Part shown: in pieces, positions 1 to 9,963 of the stretch
Numbering within the stretch: the first letter of the stretch is position 1
Layout: each line of letters begins with the position of its first letter
Source: Acinetobacter lwoffii
GTDB taxonomy: Bacteria; Pseudomonadota; Gammaproteobacteria; Pseudomonadales; Moraxellaceae
DNA length: 56,375 bases
Assembly: GCA_013530545.1 (NCBI GenBank)
Contig: SPVA01000028.1
Location: 1-56,375, forward strand
Direction: 5' to 3'
Program-made: the position numbers and the translations under genes
Notes under the pieces: generated by a model
The model's input: the letters and a program-made list of their open reading frames with translations, nothing else
What the model was told of the DNA's origin: nothing
Database searches by the model: none

Positions 1-162
1 GTAAAAACATGTCGAGGTACGCCAACCAAGCGTTTGAATTCAGAATCTGAAAAACGATTTAATTTCTGATATCTCATGAAATTTATATTGAGGTGGTTTT
101 TACTTTCGCAAGAGGTCTAATAAATTCAGCACGCGATCATTATCTCGTTTTAATAAACAATA

Positions 163-191
163 AAAATGCCAGTCTTTCGAACTGGCATTTT
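163..191. terminator. Bidirectional hairpin terminator
   Basis: Eleven-base arms AAAATGCCAGT and ACTGGCATTTT flank a 7-nt loop, with A-rich and T-rich ends on both sides, so it can stop transcription in either direction. It lies downstream of the minus-strand DUF2171 gene and of whatever plus-strand gene ends left of the window. Nothing else is recognisable in the first 270 bases. Confidence 0.7.
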
Positions 192-270
192 CAACGATTA
201 CCCATAAAGTCTGTGACATAAAAAATTAAGCTGAGGCAGCCCTGTTTTTCAGTCCACTGACTTTAGTTTT

Positions 271-510
271 TTATAAGGTGGTCCACTCTTTATGCACGTC
301 TTCCGCCGTTTTATTGAGCACCACGCTATTGTCTTTGATTTCACTTACCCAACTCAAGGGAATCAGATGATGCTCATTATTTTCATCATCACTTCTTGTT
401 AATTTAATTGAATCCTGACCTTCTAAATGGTCCACCTTCCCGACTTGAGTACCACATGAAGCAATGACTGAAGCATGTTCTTTAATATCACTTGCATTAA
501 AATTGTTCAT
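271..510 (-). CDS. DUF2171 family protein
   Basis: A 79-residue soluble protein without signal peptide or membrane segment. The layout matches DUF2171: an N-terminal IKEHASVIASCGTQVGKVDH block, a central region of charged residues, then HHLIPLSWVSEI and a C-terminal LNKTAEDVHKEW. The family has a small PRC-barrel-like beta fold and no established biochemical role. The start at 510 is preceded by a weak AGG about nine bases upstream. It appears monocistronic, ending toward the hairpin at 163-191. An 8-bp tandem repeat lies about 180 bases upstream of its start. Family assignment is from motif recognition only. Confidence 0.75.
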   Translation of the reverse strand: MNNFNASDIKEHASVIASCGTQVGKVDHLEGQDSIKLTRSDDENNEHHLIPLSWVSEIKDNSVVLNKTAEDVHKEWTTL

Positions 511-688
511 TCTACTTGCCTGTTTCTAGAAGTTGAGAGAAACAGTCTAAGCAATAAAAAATGCCGCATGTGTAAGGGTTTTCAGGCTTTGAGTTTTTCT
601 GGGTTAAAAATGTAAATGGTCAACATGGCTTGAGTAAACTATAGGCAAGATACTTTTTAAATTTGAGTTTTCAAATATTTTTATAACT

Positions 689-780
689 AGATTTGAAGAT
701 TTGAAGATTTGAAGATTTGAAGATTTGAAGATTTGAAGATTTGAAGATTTGAAGATTTGAAGATTTGAAGATTTGAAGAT
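689..780. repeat. 8-bp tandem repeat, 11.5 copies
   Basis: The unit AGATTTGA is repeated head to tail without a mismatch: 11 complete copies (689-776) plus AGAT (777-780). It lies between the stop of the 28-codon micro-ORF (825) and the start of the DUF2171 gene (510), both on the minus strand. It is therefore in the 3' trailer of one and the distal upstream region of the other. On the minus strand it stays open as a 24-nt, 8-residue period (SNLQIFKS), but no plausible gene uses that frame. Perfect arrays of this kind are prone to slipped-strand copy-number change. Confidence 0.95.
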
Positions 781-824
781 AGTGTAAATCAATAAAACCT
801 TAAAATAGGAGAAAGAAGATAAGC

Positions 825-911
825 TTAGGCTTGCTCTTCTTTCTGACCATACATCCAAGTTGCAGCGATATATACACAAAAACCAGCTGCCATCAAAATA
901 CCTGTAACCAT
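825..911 (-). CDS. 28-residue single-span membrane micro-protein, Pho-box controlled
   Basis: The ATG at 911 has a textbook Shine-Dalgarno (AAGGAG, nine bases upstream), and 28 sense codons run to TAA at 825-827. The peptide begins MVTGILMAAGFCVYIAATWM, a hydrophobic stretch long enough for one transmembrane helix, and ends in a short polar tail containing QKEEQ. This resembles accessory micro-proteins of membrane complexes (KdpF- or CydX-like in size), but I recognise no specific family. The 45 bases upstream hold a near-consensus Pho box and a -10-like CATAAT, implying expression under phosphate limitation. A longer overlapping minus-strand frame (604-942) is a shadow without its own ribosome-binding site. 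Confidence 0.7.
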   Translation of the reverse strand: MVTGILMAAGFCVYIAATWMYGQKEEQA

Positions 912-955
912 TGTTAGGATCTCCTTTATTTGATAGCTGCATTATGTAAAAGTTT

Positions 956-974
956 TATGACAGTTATATGACAA
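956..974 (-). promoter_or_regulatory. Pho box and promoter of the 28-residue micro-ORF
   Basis: Read on the minus strand the site is TTGTCATATAACTGTCATA. It has two TGTCA half-sites exactly 11 bases apart and matches the E. coli PhoB consensus CTGTCATAWAWCTGTCAY at 17 of 18 positions. A -10-like CATAAT follows about ten bases downstream, the spacing of PhoB-activated promoters where the box replaces the -35. The micro-ORF SD and ATG come next. PhoB control is inferred from the match. Confidence 0.75.
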
Positions 975-1071
975 TCTGGTTTTTATTAAATTTAAAATAA
1001 ATAATAAAATTCAAATACTTAATATAATATCAGAAAAATTATGCGTATTTTTAATCTGAAATATGACACTG

Positions 1072-1095
1072 AATATGACAACTTGCTGTCATATT
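1072..1095. promoter_or_regulatory. Perfect palindrome in the micro-ORF/fumA divergent region
   Basis: Nine-base arms AATATGACA (1072-1080) and TGTCATATT (1087-1095) flank ACTTGC. A third copy of ATATGACA lies at 1061-1068, so on the minus strand there are two TGTCA elements 12 bases apart, one more than the 11 of a standard Pho box. It could be a degenerate second PhoB site or an operator for another dimeric regulator of fumA. The rest of the 327-base gap (912-1238) is AT-rich and holds only the Pho box and the fumA leader. Confidence 0.5.
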
Positions 1096-1238
1096 TGACC
1101 CATTGAATAGCTAAAGTCCTTGCTCAGATTGCTTAAACTATAAACTTTCCGCCAATGCTCGCCCAAAATGCCCACAACCCGATTCTTTTGTCTTATAATT
1201 TAGCCCGCTAGCTATCAGCCCGCTCAAGAGATATTTGT

Positions 1239-2765
1239 ATGACAACTATTATCAAGCAAGATGACTTGATCACATCAGTTAAAGATGCGCTTCAGTTCAT
1301 TTCTTACTATCACCCACAAGACTTTATCCAAGCGATGAGCCGTGCGTATGATCGTGAAGAGAACAAAGCTGCTAAAGATGCGATCGCACAAATCTTAATT
1401 AACTCACGCATGTGTGCAGAAGGCCACCGCCCAATCTGTCAAGATACCGGTATCGTCAACGTATTTGTTGAAGTGGGCATGGACGTTAAATTCGATTTAA
1501 CCATGAGCCTGGATGATGCAATCAATGAAGGCGTACGTCAGGGTTATTTAGAAAACTCGAACGTGCTTCGCGCATCAGTTCTGGCTGATCCTGCATTTGG
1601 TCGTAAGAACACCAAAGACAACACCCCTGCCGTGATTTACCACAAGCTTGTACCTGGTAATAAAGTCGATATCACTGTGGCAGCCAAAGGTGGCGGTTCA
1701 GAAAATAAATCTAAACTTGCGATGTTGAATCCTTCTGATTCAATCGTGGATTGGGTACTGAAAACTGTTCCGACCATGGGTGCAGGCTGGTGTCCACCAG
1801 GTATGCTGGGGATAGGTATTGGTGGTACTGCTGAAAAAGCCATGATGCTTGCTAAAGAAGCATTGATGGAAGAGATCAACATGGACGAATTACTTCGTCG
1901 TGGTCCACAAAGCAAAATGGAAGAGCTTCGTATCGAAATCTTCGAAAAAGTAAATGCTTTGGGTATTGGCGCACAAGGTCTGGGCGGTTTAACCACTGTA
2001 CTTGATATTAAAATCAAGGATTACCCTTGTCACGCTGCTGGTAAGCCAGTCGGTATGATCCCGAACTGTGCTGCGACGCGTCATGCACATTTCCAGTTAG
2101 ATGGTACAGGTGTTGCACACATTCAAGCACCTAAACTTGAAGACTACCCTGCTGTGACTTGGGATTCTTCATCTTCTAAACGTGTTGACCTTGACACGAT
2201 TACCCAAGAAGAAATGAATAGCTGGAAACCAGGCGATACACTTCTTCTTAACGGTACAATCTATACAGGTCGTGATGCTGCACACAAACGTATGGTCGAC
2301 ATGCTCAACAACGGTGAAGAACTTCCTGTTGATTTGAAAGGCAAGTTTATCTACTACGTTGGCCCTGTTGATCCAGTCGGTGATGAAGTTGTAGGCCCTG
2401 CTGGCCCAACAACGGCTACGCGTATGGATAAATTCACACGCCAAGTCCTTGAAGCAACTGGCATGTTCGGCATGATCGGTAAAGCAGACCGCGGTCCTGC
2501 TGCCGTTGAAGCCATTAAAGACAACCAGGCAACTTACCTGATGGCTGTCGGTGGTGCTGCTTACTTAGTATCTAAAGCAATCCGTGAAGCTGAAGTGGTT
2601 GCCTTTGCTGACCTAGGCATGGAAGCGATCTATAAGTTTGTCGTAAAAGATATGCCGGTATCTGTAGCAGTTGATGTGAATGGTACGTCTATTCATGCGA
2701 CTGCACCTAAAATCTGGCAAGCAAAAATTGGCAAGATTCCAGTAGTTGACGCTGCTGCGGGCTAA
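1239..2765 (+). CDS. fumA: Class I (iron-sulfur) fumarate hydratase
   Basis: Interconverts fumarate and L-malate in the TCA cycle, using an oxygen-sensitive 4Fe-4S cluster in the cytosol. The 508-residue length fits single-chain class I fumarases. Conserved blocks are ICQDTG (Cys67), GWCPPGMLGIGIGGTAE (Cys185), GIGAQGLGG and the C-terminal-half start IPNCAATRHAHF (Cys277). The three cysteines are the likely cluster ligands. C-terminal HTAPKIWQ-type sequence is present as HATAPKIWQAKIGKIPVV. The start has AAGAG upstream at an acceptable distance. It is divergent from the micro-ORF and ends at a strong bidirectional terminator. The alternative, L(+)-tartrate dehydratase, shares the fold but normally has separate subunits. 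Confidence 0.93.
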   Translation: MTTIIKQDDLITSVKDALQFISYYHPQDFIQAMSRAYDREENKAAKDAIAQILINSRMCAEGHRPICQDTGIVNVFVEVGMDVKFDLTMSLDDAINEGVRQGYLENSNVLRASVLADPAFGRKNTKDNTPAVIYHKLVPGNKVDITVAAKGGGSENKSKLAMLNPSDSIVDWVLKTVPTMGAGWCPPGMLGIGIGGTAEKAMMLAKEALMEEINMDELLRRGPQSKMEELRIEIFEKVNALGIGAQGLGGLTTVLDIKIKDYPCHAAGKPVGMIPNCAATRHAHFQLDGTGVAHIQAPKLEDYPAVTWDSSSSKRVDLDTITQEEMNSWKPGDTLLLNGTIYTGRDAAHKRMVDMLNNGEELPVDLKGKFIYYVGPVDPVGDEVVGPAGPTTATRMDKFTRQVLEATGMFGMIGKADRGPAAVEAIKDNQATYLMAVGGAAYLVSKAIREAEVVAFADLGMEAIYKFVVKDMPVSVAVDVNGTSIHATAPKIWQAKIGKIPVVDAAAG

Positions 2766-2778
2766 TTTTTACTGCAAT

Positions 2779-2808
2779 AAAAAAGCACCCCGAATGGGTG
2801 CTTTTTTT
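2779..2808. terminator. fumA terminator, bidirectional
   Basis: Stem GCACCC/GGGTGC with loop CGAAT, flanked by six A on the left and seven T on the right. It separates convergent fumA and the lipoprotein gene. Confidence 0.85.
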
Positions 2809-2836
2809 ATGATATTTGCTTAAAGAAATGTCCAAA

Positions 2837-3553
2837 TCACCAAGTCCGTGGATCCCAAAGTTTAAAAGGTGCTTTCAACTGTACATCTAATGATGGATCA
2901 TAAGCAGTCGGTTCAATTTTTTGGGCTTTTTTACGAATCTGGCCTGTTTCCTGATCTTGTGCCACGAAGTTAAAACTGTCTGATTTCAGCTGAGTAAAAG
3001 CAATTTCGTTCAGGCCAACTTTTTCCGGCATCAGCATGAGCGGCCCGGAAACACTCCGGCGTGTACTGATATTCTCTTCATCATATTTAATAAAATAAGA
3101 CTGTCCCGCTTCGACAGTAAAATCCAGATATTTAGGTTTCTGGAAATGCAGCGCGCCTAGCGGTCGACTGGTACTCAAACGATAGGTCCCTGCAGGCACC
3201 TCAATCCAGTAATAATGATTATGCAATAAGCTTGGAATATGCTCTTGATTGATAAACAGGCTGGCAGCGACAATTTCCTGACGGTTCCATCTGGAATCGG
3301 GCCGGTATAAATAAACGATGGCGGCTTCATCATGCTGCGGTTTCACCGTCTGAAACTGGTTGCCCTGCTTTTGATTGACCCAACCGCCAATGGTGAACAT
3401 GCCGATACGATGCTGCTCGACAAAGCCCGGTTTTTTTTCAAGATCGATATTTTTTAAAGTGCTGAGTGGCTGTGTAGGCTCAACGACGGCTTTCTTACCA
3501 TGACACCCCAGCAATGCCAAACTGCTGATGAGTACAATTGCGACTCCACGCAT
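2837..3553 (-). CDS. DUF2846-type lipoprotein
   Basis: A 238-residue predicted lipoprotein. The N-terminus MRGVAIVLISSLALLGCHGK is a short lipoprotein signal with lipobox LLGC and lipidated Cys17. The core from about residue 75 to 160 (AIVYLYRPDSRW, SLFINQEHIPSLLHNHYYWIEVPAGTYRLS, FTVEAGQSYFIKY) matches DUF2846, a beta-rich periplasmic domain seen in small lipoproteins of unknown role. The C-terminal 60 residues lie outside the recognised domain. It is transcribed alone, convergent with fumA. I cannot assign a function. Confidence 0.75.
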   Translation of the reverse strand: MRGVAIVLISSLALLGCHGKKAVVEPTQPLSTLKNIDLEKKPGFVEQHRIGMFTIGGWVNQKQGNQFQTVKPQHDEAAIVYLYRPDSRWNRQEIVAASLFINQEHIPSLLHNHYYWIEVPAGTYRLSTSRPLGALHFQKPKYLDFTVEAGQSYFIKYDEENISTRRSVSGPLMLMPEKVGLNEIAFTQLKSDSFNFVAQDQETGQIRKKAQKIEPTAYDPSLDVQLKAPFKLWDPRTW

Positions 3554-3676
3554 GCTTATCCCTCACTGCGTCTTTATTCTTTTGTATGCAAGTGCTTTGC
3601 GATTTGTTTTTTATAAGTTTTAGGCATCCACGCCTAGTGAATCAGATTAACACCGAGCTTTATTTTTGGAAATAAA

Positions 3677-3709
3677 AAACGTGCGAAAACACGGAGTTTT
3701 CGCACGTTT
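3677..3709 (-). terminator. clpX terminator
   Basis: Perfect 14-bp arms (3677-3690 and 3696-3709) with loop ACGGA and an A-run on the left that becomes the U-tract of the minus-strand transcript. It lies just beyond the clpX stop. Confidence 0.85.
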
Positions 3710-3723
3710 CGGACGAATAGCAA

Positions 3724-5034
3724 TTAAGCAGATTTACTATTCACGACCTTTAAATCTATTTTTGTCGCTGTCTCTTGCTGATCATGTGGCTGACGCTCGG
3801 CACGGTATTCCGGCTCTGCTTCACCTTTAATTACAGCTTCATTGATGACGACAGTGCCGACATCACTACGGCTTGGCAAGTCATACATGGTTTCCAGCAA
3901 TGAATTTTCTAGGATCGAACGTAGACCACGCGCGCCTGTATTACGCTCAACTGCTTTCTTAGCCACTGCACGTAATGCCGATTCTTCAAAAACCAGATCC
4001 ACATCTTCCATATCAAACAGATGTTGATACTGACGGGTCAAAGCATTCTTCGGCTCAGTCAGAATCTGCATCAGTGCTTCTTCATCCAACTCGTCCAAAG
4101 TGGCAATCACTGGCAAACGACCAATAAATTCTGGAATCAAACCAAATTTTACCAGGTCAGTTGCTTCGACTTGACGGAACAAGTCAGACAGCTTCTTGGT
4201 TTCATCTTTTTTACGCACTTCTGCAGTAAAGCCGATGCCACCTTTTTCCTGACGCTGCTGTACAATTTTCTCAAGTCCTGAGAATGCACCACCACAAATA
4301 AACAGGATATTCGAGGTATCAATCTGAATGAATTCCTGCTGCGGATGCTTACGTCCACCTTGTGGCGGAATTGATGCAACCGTGCCTTCAATCATTTTCA
4401 ATAATGCTTGCTGAACCCCTTCACCCGATACATCACGCGTGATGGATGGGTTTTCAGACTTGCGGGTAATCTTGTCGATCTCATCGATATAGATAATCCC
4501 CTTTTGCGCTTTTTCGACATCGTAATCGGCTTTTTGCAGTAGCTTCTGTACGATATTTTCTACATCTTCACCCACATAACCGGCTTCGGTCAGTGTCGTT
4601 GCATCTGCCATGGCAAATGGAACATCAAGAAGACGTGCCAGCGTTTGTGCAAGCAAGGTTTTGCCCGATCCTGTCGGACCAACCAACATAATATTACTTT
4701 TTGAAAGCTCGACTGAATCATCAGCTTTCTTGCCATTATTTTGCACTTTCAAGCGCTTGTAATGGTTATAAACCGCTACTGACAAGGTTTTCTTCGCGAC
4801 GTCCTGACCAATCACATATTGATCCAAGGCCGCACGGATTTCATGCGGTTTCGGCAAAGGACGATTGGCCCAGTCATTGGTTTCCACCTGTTGACTGGTT
4901 TGAACCAAATCTAAGCATACGTCCACACATTCATTACAAATGTATGCGTCCTCGCCTGCAATCAGCTTCCCGACTTCAGACTGCGTTTTACCGCAAAATG
5001 AACAATGCTTTTGTCCTTGAGGATGTTCGGACAT
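3724..5034 (-). CDS. clpX: ATP-dependent unfoldase ClpX
   Basis: Hexameric AAA+ unfoldase that recognises tagged substrates and feeds them to ClpP. The 436 residues show the N-terminal zinc-binding domain (Cys11, Cys14, Cys33, Cys36), Walker A GPTGSGKT (119-126), the pore loop GYVGEDVEN (152-160), Walker B IYIDEID (181-187), the RKH motif in [10 protein letters not shown] and sensor-2 [10 protein letters not shown]. The IGF-type ClpP-docking loop is present as GGIGFTAEV. It lies 29 bases downstream of clpP in the same direction, the usual tig-clpP-clpX order. The acidic C-terminal tail is longer than in E. coli. Confidence 0.97.
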   Translation of the reverse strand: MSEHPQGQKHCSFCGKTQSEVGKLIAGEDAYICNECVDVCLDLVQTSQQVETNDWANRPLPKPHEIRAALDQYVIGQDVAKKTLSVAVYNHYKRLKVQNNGKKADDSVELSKSNIMLVGPTGSGKTLLAQTLARLLDVPFAMADATTLTEAGYVGEDVENIVQKLLQKADYDVEKAQKGIIYIDEIDKITRKSENPSITRDVSGEGVQQALLKMIEGTVASIPPQGGRKHPQQEFIQIDTSNILFICGGAFSGLEKIVQQRQEKGGIGFTAEVRKKDETKKLSDLFRQVEATDLVKFGLIPEFIGRLPVIATLDELDEEALMQILTEPKNALTRQYQHLFDMEDVDLVFEESALRAVAKKAVERNTGARGLRSILENSLLETMYDLPSRSDVGTVVINEAVIKGEAEPEYRAERQPHDQQETATKIDLKVVNSKSA

Positions 5035-5063
5035 ATTTACTCCACTATCTCAATCTTTAAAAC

Positions 5064-5669
5064 TTATGGACGTTTAGTTAAAACTTCGTCCACAAGACCG
5101 TATTCTTTCGCTTGCTGAGCAGTCATAAAGTTGTCACGGTCTGTATCACGTGCAACTTTCTCGTAATCCTGACCGCTGTGTTCAGCCATTAAACGGTTTA
5201 AACGCTCTTTAATAAACAGGATTTCACGTGCATGAATTTCAATATCTGAAGCCTGACCACGGAAACCACCCAATGGCTGGTGAATCATGACACGGGCATT
5301 TTCAAGGCAATAACGCTTGCCCTTGGTACCGGCATTCAGCAGGAACGCACCCATTGATGCTGCCTGACCCATGCAGTACGTTACGACATCAGGTTTGATA
5401 AACTGCATGGTGTCATAAATCGCCATACCCGCAGTTACCGAACCGCCTGGTGAATTGATATATAGATGAATATCTTTATCTGGATTTTCCGCCTCTAAAA
5501 ACAACATTTGCGCAACGATCAGGTTCGCCATGTTGTCTTCAACTTCGCCCGTCATAAAAATTACACGTTCACGCAAAAGGCGTGAATAAATATCAAAAGA
5601 ACGCTCACCACGAGAGGATTGTTCTACCACCATTGGCACTAAAGCGTTTTCAATCGTTGGAACATACAT
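5064..5669 (-). CDS. clpP: ATP-dependent Clp protease proteolytic subunit
   Basis: Tetradecameric serine protease chamber that degrades proteins unfolded by ClpX or ClpA. The 201 residues contain the catalytic triad Ser105 ([11 protein letters not shown]), His130 (MIHQPLGG) and Asp179 (DTDRDNF), with spacing equal to the E. coli enzyme, plus the oxyanion-region [10 protein letters not shown] short N-terminal propeptide is likely. It is co-directional with clpX (29-base gap) and tig (about 195 bases upstream). The terminator-like hairpin after tig suggests clpPX also has its own promoter in the AT-rich stretch 5670-5820. Confidence 0.97.
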   Translation of the reverse strand: MYVPTIENALVPMVVEQSSRGERSFDIYSRLLRERVIFMTGEVEDNMANLIVAQMLFLEAENPDKDIHLYINSPGGSVTAGMAIYDTMQFIKPDVVTYCMGQAASMGAFLLNAGTKGKRYCLENARVMIHQPLGGFRGQASDIEIHAREILFIKERLNRLMAEHSGQDYEKVARDTDRDNFMTAQQAKEYGLVDEVLTKRP

Positions 5670-5823
5670 ACGTTTATTTATTCCTAAATTTTTTGTGACC
5701 TAACCCATAATCACAATATGAGGGATAATCACTGAAATTGCAAAAAATTCGCCAACAAATCCATTATATTTTTTGCATTAGTTTTGTGAAAAACAGAAAT
5801 GCTTTTTTCAGGCATCAATATGA

Positions 5824-5850
5824 AAAAAAGGCGCATTAAGCGCCTTTTTT
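5824..5850 (-). terminator. Terminator between tig and clpP
   Basis: Stem AAAAAAGGCGC/GCGCCTTTTTT with loop ATTAA. The A-run on the left gives a U-tract on the minus-strand transcript, so it terminates or attenuates tig transcription before clpP. Confidence 0.85.
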
Positions 5851-5863
5851 ATCGAAAGCTAAA

Positions 5864-7195
5864 TTAGCCTTGTTGACGAGCTTGCTGCTCTTTCAATAAG
5901 TCTTCATAGCTTACAGTCGCATCAGTTACTTTAGCAGAAGCCAAAATGTAATCAACAACTTGGTCTTCTAGTACAACTGCTTCGATTTGAGCACGCTGTT
6001 GCGCATCGTTTTTGAAGTATTCAATTACTTCGTTTGGATCTTCGTAAGAAGAAGCCATATCTTCGATGTACGCTTCAACGCGTGCAGCATCTACTTCAAT
6101 TTTCGCATCAGCTAAAACACGGCTTACAAGTACGCCAAGTTTTACAGATTTTTCAGCTTGTTCTTTGAACAATTCGTCTGGAAGCATGCTTGAATCAAAT
6201 GCTTTCGCACCTTGAGCACCAAACTGCTGTGTGAACTGCTGGATCATTTGTTGACGTTGACGGTCAATTTCTTGAGCAAGCATAGCAGCTGGAAGTTCAA
6301 CTTCGTTTGCAGCTACAAGTGCATCGAAAGTCGCGCCTTTAACCTGGTTGCGAAGGCCATTCTTCACTTCACGTTCCATGTTTTTACGAACGTCAGCTTT
6401 TAACTTCTCAACGCCTTCTTCTTCAGATACACCGAAGATTTTCAGGAATTCAGCATCGATTTCTGGAAGTTTTTGCTTTTCAACAAGCTTCACAGTGATT
6501 TTGAATTGAGCTTGTTTACCAGCAAGGTTTTCAGCTTGGTAGTCTTCAGGGAAAGTTACATCAATCACTTTCTCTTCGCCTTTCTTCATACCAACGATAC
6601 CGTCTTCGAAGCCAGGGATCATACGACCAGAACCAAGTACTAGTTTGAAGTCTTCTGCAGAACCGCCTTCAAATTTTTCGCCGTCGATTGAACCTTCAAA
6701 ATCAAAAGTGACTTGCATGTCTTTTTTAGCCATGCCTTTTGTTTCAGCCCAAGCAGCACGTTGTTTTTGAAGATTTTCAATCATCTTCTCAACGTCTTTG
6801 TCATTTACTTCAGCTGCTTTACGCTCAACTTCCAAACCGTCGAATTTCACTTCGATTTCTGGATAAACTTCAACAGTCGCTTCATAAACTAAAGCGTCGT
6901 CTTTCATTTCAGTTTTTTCGATGTTTGGCATACCAACAGCGTTGATTTTTTCTTGTTGGATTGCTTCGAAAACTGTGTCACGAATGATGTCGTTGACAAC
7001 TTCTTGGTAGATACCAGCGCCGTATTCACGACGAACTACGTTTACAGGTACTTTACCTGGACGGAAGCCGTTGATCTTCGCAGTTTTAGCAGTGCGCTTT
7101 AAACGAGCTTCAAATTGCTCATTAATACGGCTCGTCGGTACAGAAACATTTAAACGACGGGCAACGCCCGAAACCGCTTCAGAAGTTACTTGCAT
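5864..7195 (-). CDS. tig: Trigger factor, ribosome-bound chaperone
   Basis: Binds the ribosome exit tunnel and folds nascent chains; also a peptidyl-prolyl isomerase. The 443 residues show the three trigger-factor regions: the N-terminal ribosome-binding signature with GFRPGKVP (residues 44-51), the central FKBP-like domain from about 150 to 245 with [17 protein letters not shown] and [18 protein letters not shown], and the helical C-terminal domain. The length is typical. It is first in the tig-clpP-clpX series, so translation-linked folding and degradation are co-located. Confidence 0.96.
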   Translation of the reverse strand: MQVTSEAVSGVARRLNVSVPTSRINEQFEARLKRTAKTAKINGFRPGKVPVNVVRREYGAGIYQEVVNDIIRDTVFEAIQQEKINAVGMPNIEKTEMKDDALVYEATVEVYPEIEVKFDGLEVERKAAEVNDKDVEKMIENLQKQRAAWAETKGMAKKDMQVTFDFEGSIDGEKFEGGSAEDFKLVLGSGRMIPGFEDGIVGMKKGEEKVIDVTFPEDYQAENLAGKQAQFKITVKLVEKQKLPEIDAEFLKIFGVSEEEGVEKLKADVRKNMEREVKNGLRNQVKGATFDALVAANEVELPAAMLAQEIDRQRQQMIQQFTQQFGAQGAKAFDSSMLPDELFKEQAEKSVKLGVLVSRVLADAKIEVDAARVEAYIEDMASSYEDPNEVIEYFKNDAQQRAQIEAVVLEDQVVDYILASAKVTDATVSYEDLLKEQQARQQG

Positions 7196-7641
7196 GGCTT
7201 CCTCTATATATTAGGTTATAACAGGTTTATAAAAATGTGCCACATTATATGACAACATTTGCAGATATACAAAACACAATACTTGAATCGTCTTTATTAA
7301 TGCTGTAATAATCAAATTTATTCAGTCAAATTCATTTTTCTTTGATTAAATATCCCTTCCCTCAAATAAGAATAGATATATTGATTACTGAAACTGGACA
7401 GATCATCTCTTTAATCTGCATTTATGGATTTTTATAGTGCTTTTAGTAAACTTTTCTTTATTTTTTCTTCAATTTTTTTAAACTCTAATAATCTCAATAA
7501 AAGTAAAGATAATAATCTATTAATCAGATTTAGTTTAAATACATTAACTTAGAAACATTTTGATACACTATAACATCGCTAAAGGCAATTAATATAATTT
7601 TTAAAATCGTCATTTCCTATCGAAAAGTAATTTTTAATTTA

Positions 7642-7660
7642 AATAAGAATTATTATTATT
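7642..7660 (+). promoter_or_regulatory. Candidate Fur box upstream of the siderophore receptor
   Basis: AATAAGAATTATTATTATT matches the 19-bp Fur consensus GATAATGATAATCATTATC at 13 positions and lies 38 bases before the receptor ATG at 7698. Iron-dependent repression would fit the gene. The remainder of the 480-base gap 7196-7676 is very AT-rich and shows no gene. Confidence 0.5.
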
Positions 7661-7697
7661 CGCACACATAAATTTTATGCTTTTTTCGGGTTCCCAC

Positions 7698-9950
7698 ATG
7701 TCGTTTATCAAATCACGTAAAAAACTCGTTTCATCGGCGATTGCCTCTTCCCTCTCGATTGTAACTGTAAATGCTGTGGCTGATGAAAATGTGGTCAAGC
7801 TCGAAACTATTCATCAAGAAGTTAAAGCTGAACAGACACCAAGTTTAAAAGTAGATAATTCCGCAAATAAGAAATTTGTTGCACCCTTACTGGATACACC
7901 TAAATCTGTATCAGTCATTTCTAAACAACTGATTGAAGACACTCAAGTCACTACACTTTCTGATGCTTTACGTACTGTACCGGGTATTACCTTAGGTGCG
8001 GGTGAAGGCGGCAACCCGAATGGCGACCGTCCATTTATCCGTGGCTATAGCTCTGAAAGCTCAATGTATTTAGATGGTATTCGTAATTCAACCTCACAAA
8101 ACCGTGAAATGTTTGCCATAGAACAAGTTGAAGTCACCAAAGGTTCTGCTTCTGCTATGGGTGGTGCAGGTACTGTTGGCGGTAGCATCAACATGATTTC
8201 TAAAGTGGCCAAAAAAGGTGACTTTTTAGAAGGTACTGTTGCTGGCGGTACAGATGCTTACGCACGTGTGACGCTTGATGGCAACAAAGATTTTGGCAAT
8301 GGGATTGCTACACGTGTTGCCGTTATGGGCCACATGAATGAGAAAGCAGGTCAATCTGATGGTGCTGAATATAAACGTGCTGGTATTGCCCCTAGTATTA
8401 CTTTCGGCTTAGACACCCCTACTCGTGCAACTTTAAGTTATTACTATTTAAAATCGGATGATACTCCCGATTCAGGTATACCATATTGGGATGCTGGTTT
8501 AGGTAAACCACAAGGTAAACCTGCGGAAGTAAAACAAGGCGTTTATTATGGTTGGAAAGATCGTGACTTCCAAAAACAAGAGAACCAAGCAGGGACAATC
8601 AAGTTAGAACATGATTTAACTGACAATCTAACCGTTACAAACACTGCAATGTACAGCAAATCTAAAAATGATTATGTCTGGACAAACCCTGATGATTCTA
8701 AAGGCAATGTAGCTAATGGCCAAGTATGGCATCGTCAAAACTCTGCCATCACAGATAGCGATACCTTTACAAATCAATTAGCATTGATAGGTAAATTTGC
8801 TACAGGTGCCATTAATCATAGCTTTAATGTTGGTGCTGAATACAGCAAGCAAGAAACTGACAAAGGTGGTTATAACATCATTAACAGTAAAGATGGCAAA
8901 GTTTCCTCAACTGGGTTTTACAGCGACTGTAAAGACCTTTCAAGCAATTGGTGTACTTCTCTAAACAATCCAACTCAAAAACCATTTTTAGATCGTCTAG
9001 AAGCCCGCCAAGACTTTGATGCCACGGTTGAAAGCACTTCTGTATATTTATTAGATAGTATTGAAATCACACCACAATGGTTACTTGATCTTGGTGTGCG
9101 CTGGGACAAGTTTGAAGCTGCACAAAACTTTCGTGCTACATCTTCAGCTGCTGCATATACAGCTAACAATGATTCAGACTTCTTTACATATCAATCAGGT
9201 ATAACCTTTAAACCTGTTGAAAATGGTTCAATTTATGCAAGTTATGCTACCTCTGCCAGTCCTGTTGGCTTAAATGCTGGTTGGGGAGATAACAGCGAAA
9301 CCATAAATGCTAATAACCAAATGATCGATCCTGAAGAAGCACAAACTTACGAGTTAGGTACTAAGTGGGACTTATTAAATGATCGTTTGAATTTAACAGC
9401 AGCGATCTTCCGTACTGAAAAACAAAATACTCGTGTACAACTTGACCCAACAACTTATGCGAATGTAGGTGAAAGTAAAGTTGATGGTGTTGAATTAGGA
9501 TTAAATGGTCAAATTACCGATAAATGGGATATTTCGGCAGGTTATACTTATCTTAATAGTGAATTAACAAAAAATGGTAAATCATGCCGTGGTTCAGGTT
9601 CAACAGCAACTTGTACAGATAATGCCATTTATAATGGCAACCAAATGCCTAATGTACCTAAACAAGCAGCAACATTATGGACTACCTATAAGATATTGCC
9701 GCAATTAACTTTGGGTGGTGGTGCAGTATATTCAGACAAAGTTTATGGTGATGTTGCAAACATCAAATGGGCTCCATCTTATGTACGCTACGATGCTATG
9801 GCGCGTTATAACGTTAACAAAAATGTGGATTTACAGTTGAATGTAAATAACCTTTCTGACAAACGTTACTTCACTAAAGCCTATGCTTCTCACTATGCTA
9901 CTGAAGCAGAAGGACGTAGTGCAGTGTTAGCAGTCAACTTTAAATATTAA
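7698..9950 (+). CDS. piuA: TonB-dependent siderophore receptor, PiuA/Fiu type
   Basis: Outer-membrane beta-barrel receptor that imports ferric siderophores using TonB-ExbB-ExbD energy. From the ATG at 7698 the protein is 750 residues with a signal peptide ending near VNAVA|DE. An ATG 21 bases upstream (7677) adds seven unlikely residues and sits very close to the Fur box. The plug domain carries [39 protein letters not shown], and [13 protein letters not shown] followed by GGSINMISK. The barrel ends in aromatic F-K-Y at the C-terminus, as for Bam substrates. The adjacent PKHD hydroxylase is the classic PiuA/Fiu partner, supporting catecholate-type siderophore specificity by inference. Neither start has a strong Shine-Dalgarno. 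Confidence 0.88.
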   Translation: MSFIKSRKKLVSSAIASSLSIVTVNAVADENVVKLETIHQEVKAEQTPSLKVDNSANKKFVAPLLDTPKSVSVISKQLIEDTQVTTLSDALRTVPGITLGAGEGGNPNGDRPFIRGYSSESSMYLDGIRNSTSQNREMFAIEQVEVTKGSASAMGGAGTVGGSINMISKVAKKGDFLEGTVAGGTDAYARVTLDGNKDFGNGIATRVAVMGHMNEKAGQSDGAEYKRAGIAPSITFGLDTPTRATLSYYYLKSDDTPDSGIPYWDAGLGKPQGKPAEVKQGVYYGWKDRDFQKQENQAGTIKLEHDLTDNLTVTNTAMYSKSKNDYVWTNPDDSKGNVANGQVWHRQNSAITDSDTFTNQLALIGKFATGAINHSFNVGAEYSKQETDKGGYNIINSKDGKVSSTGFYSDCKDLSSNWCTSLNNPTQKPFLDRLEARQDFDATVESTSVYLLDSIEITPQWLLDLGVRWDKFEAAQNFRATSSAAAYTANNDSDFFTYQSGITFKPVENGSIYASYATSASPVGLNAGWGDNSETINANNQMIDPEEAQTYELGTKWDLLNDRLNLTAAIFRTEKQNTRVQLDPTTYANVGESKVDGVELGLNGQITDKWDISAGYTYLNSELTKNGKSCRGSGSTATCTDNAIYNGNQMPNVPKQAATLWTTYKILPQLTLGGGAVYSDKVYGDVANIKWAPSYVRYDAMARYNVNKNVDLQLNVNNLSDKRYFTKAYASHYATEAEGRSAVLAVNFKY

Positions 9951-9963
9951 TTCAATGCAACCG

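Noticed and set aside
1..69. Open frame running in from the left edge and ending at TGA 67-69
   Set aside because: Only 22 codons are visible and nothing identifies them as coding.
604..942. 112-codon minus-strand frame including the tandem repeat
   Set aside because: It shadows the 28-codon micro-ORF in another frame, has no ribosome-binding site, and its bulk is translated repeat.
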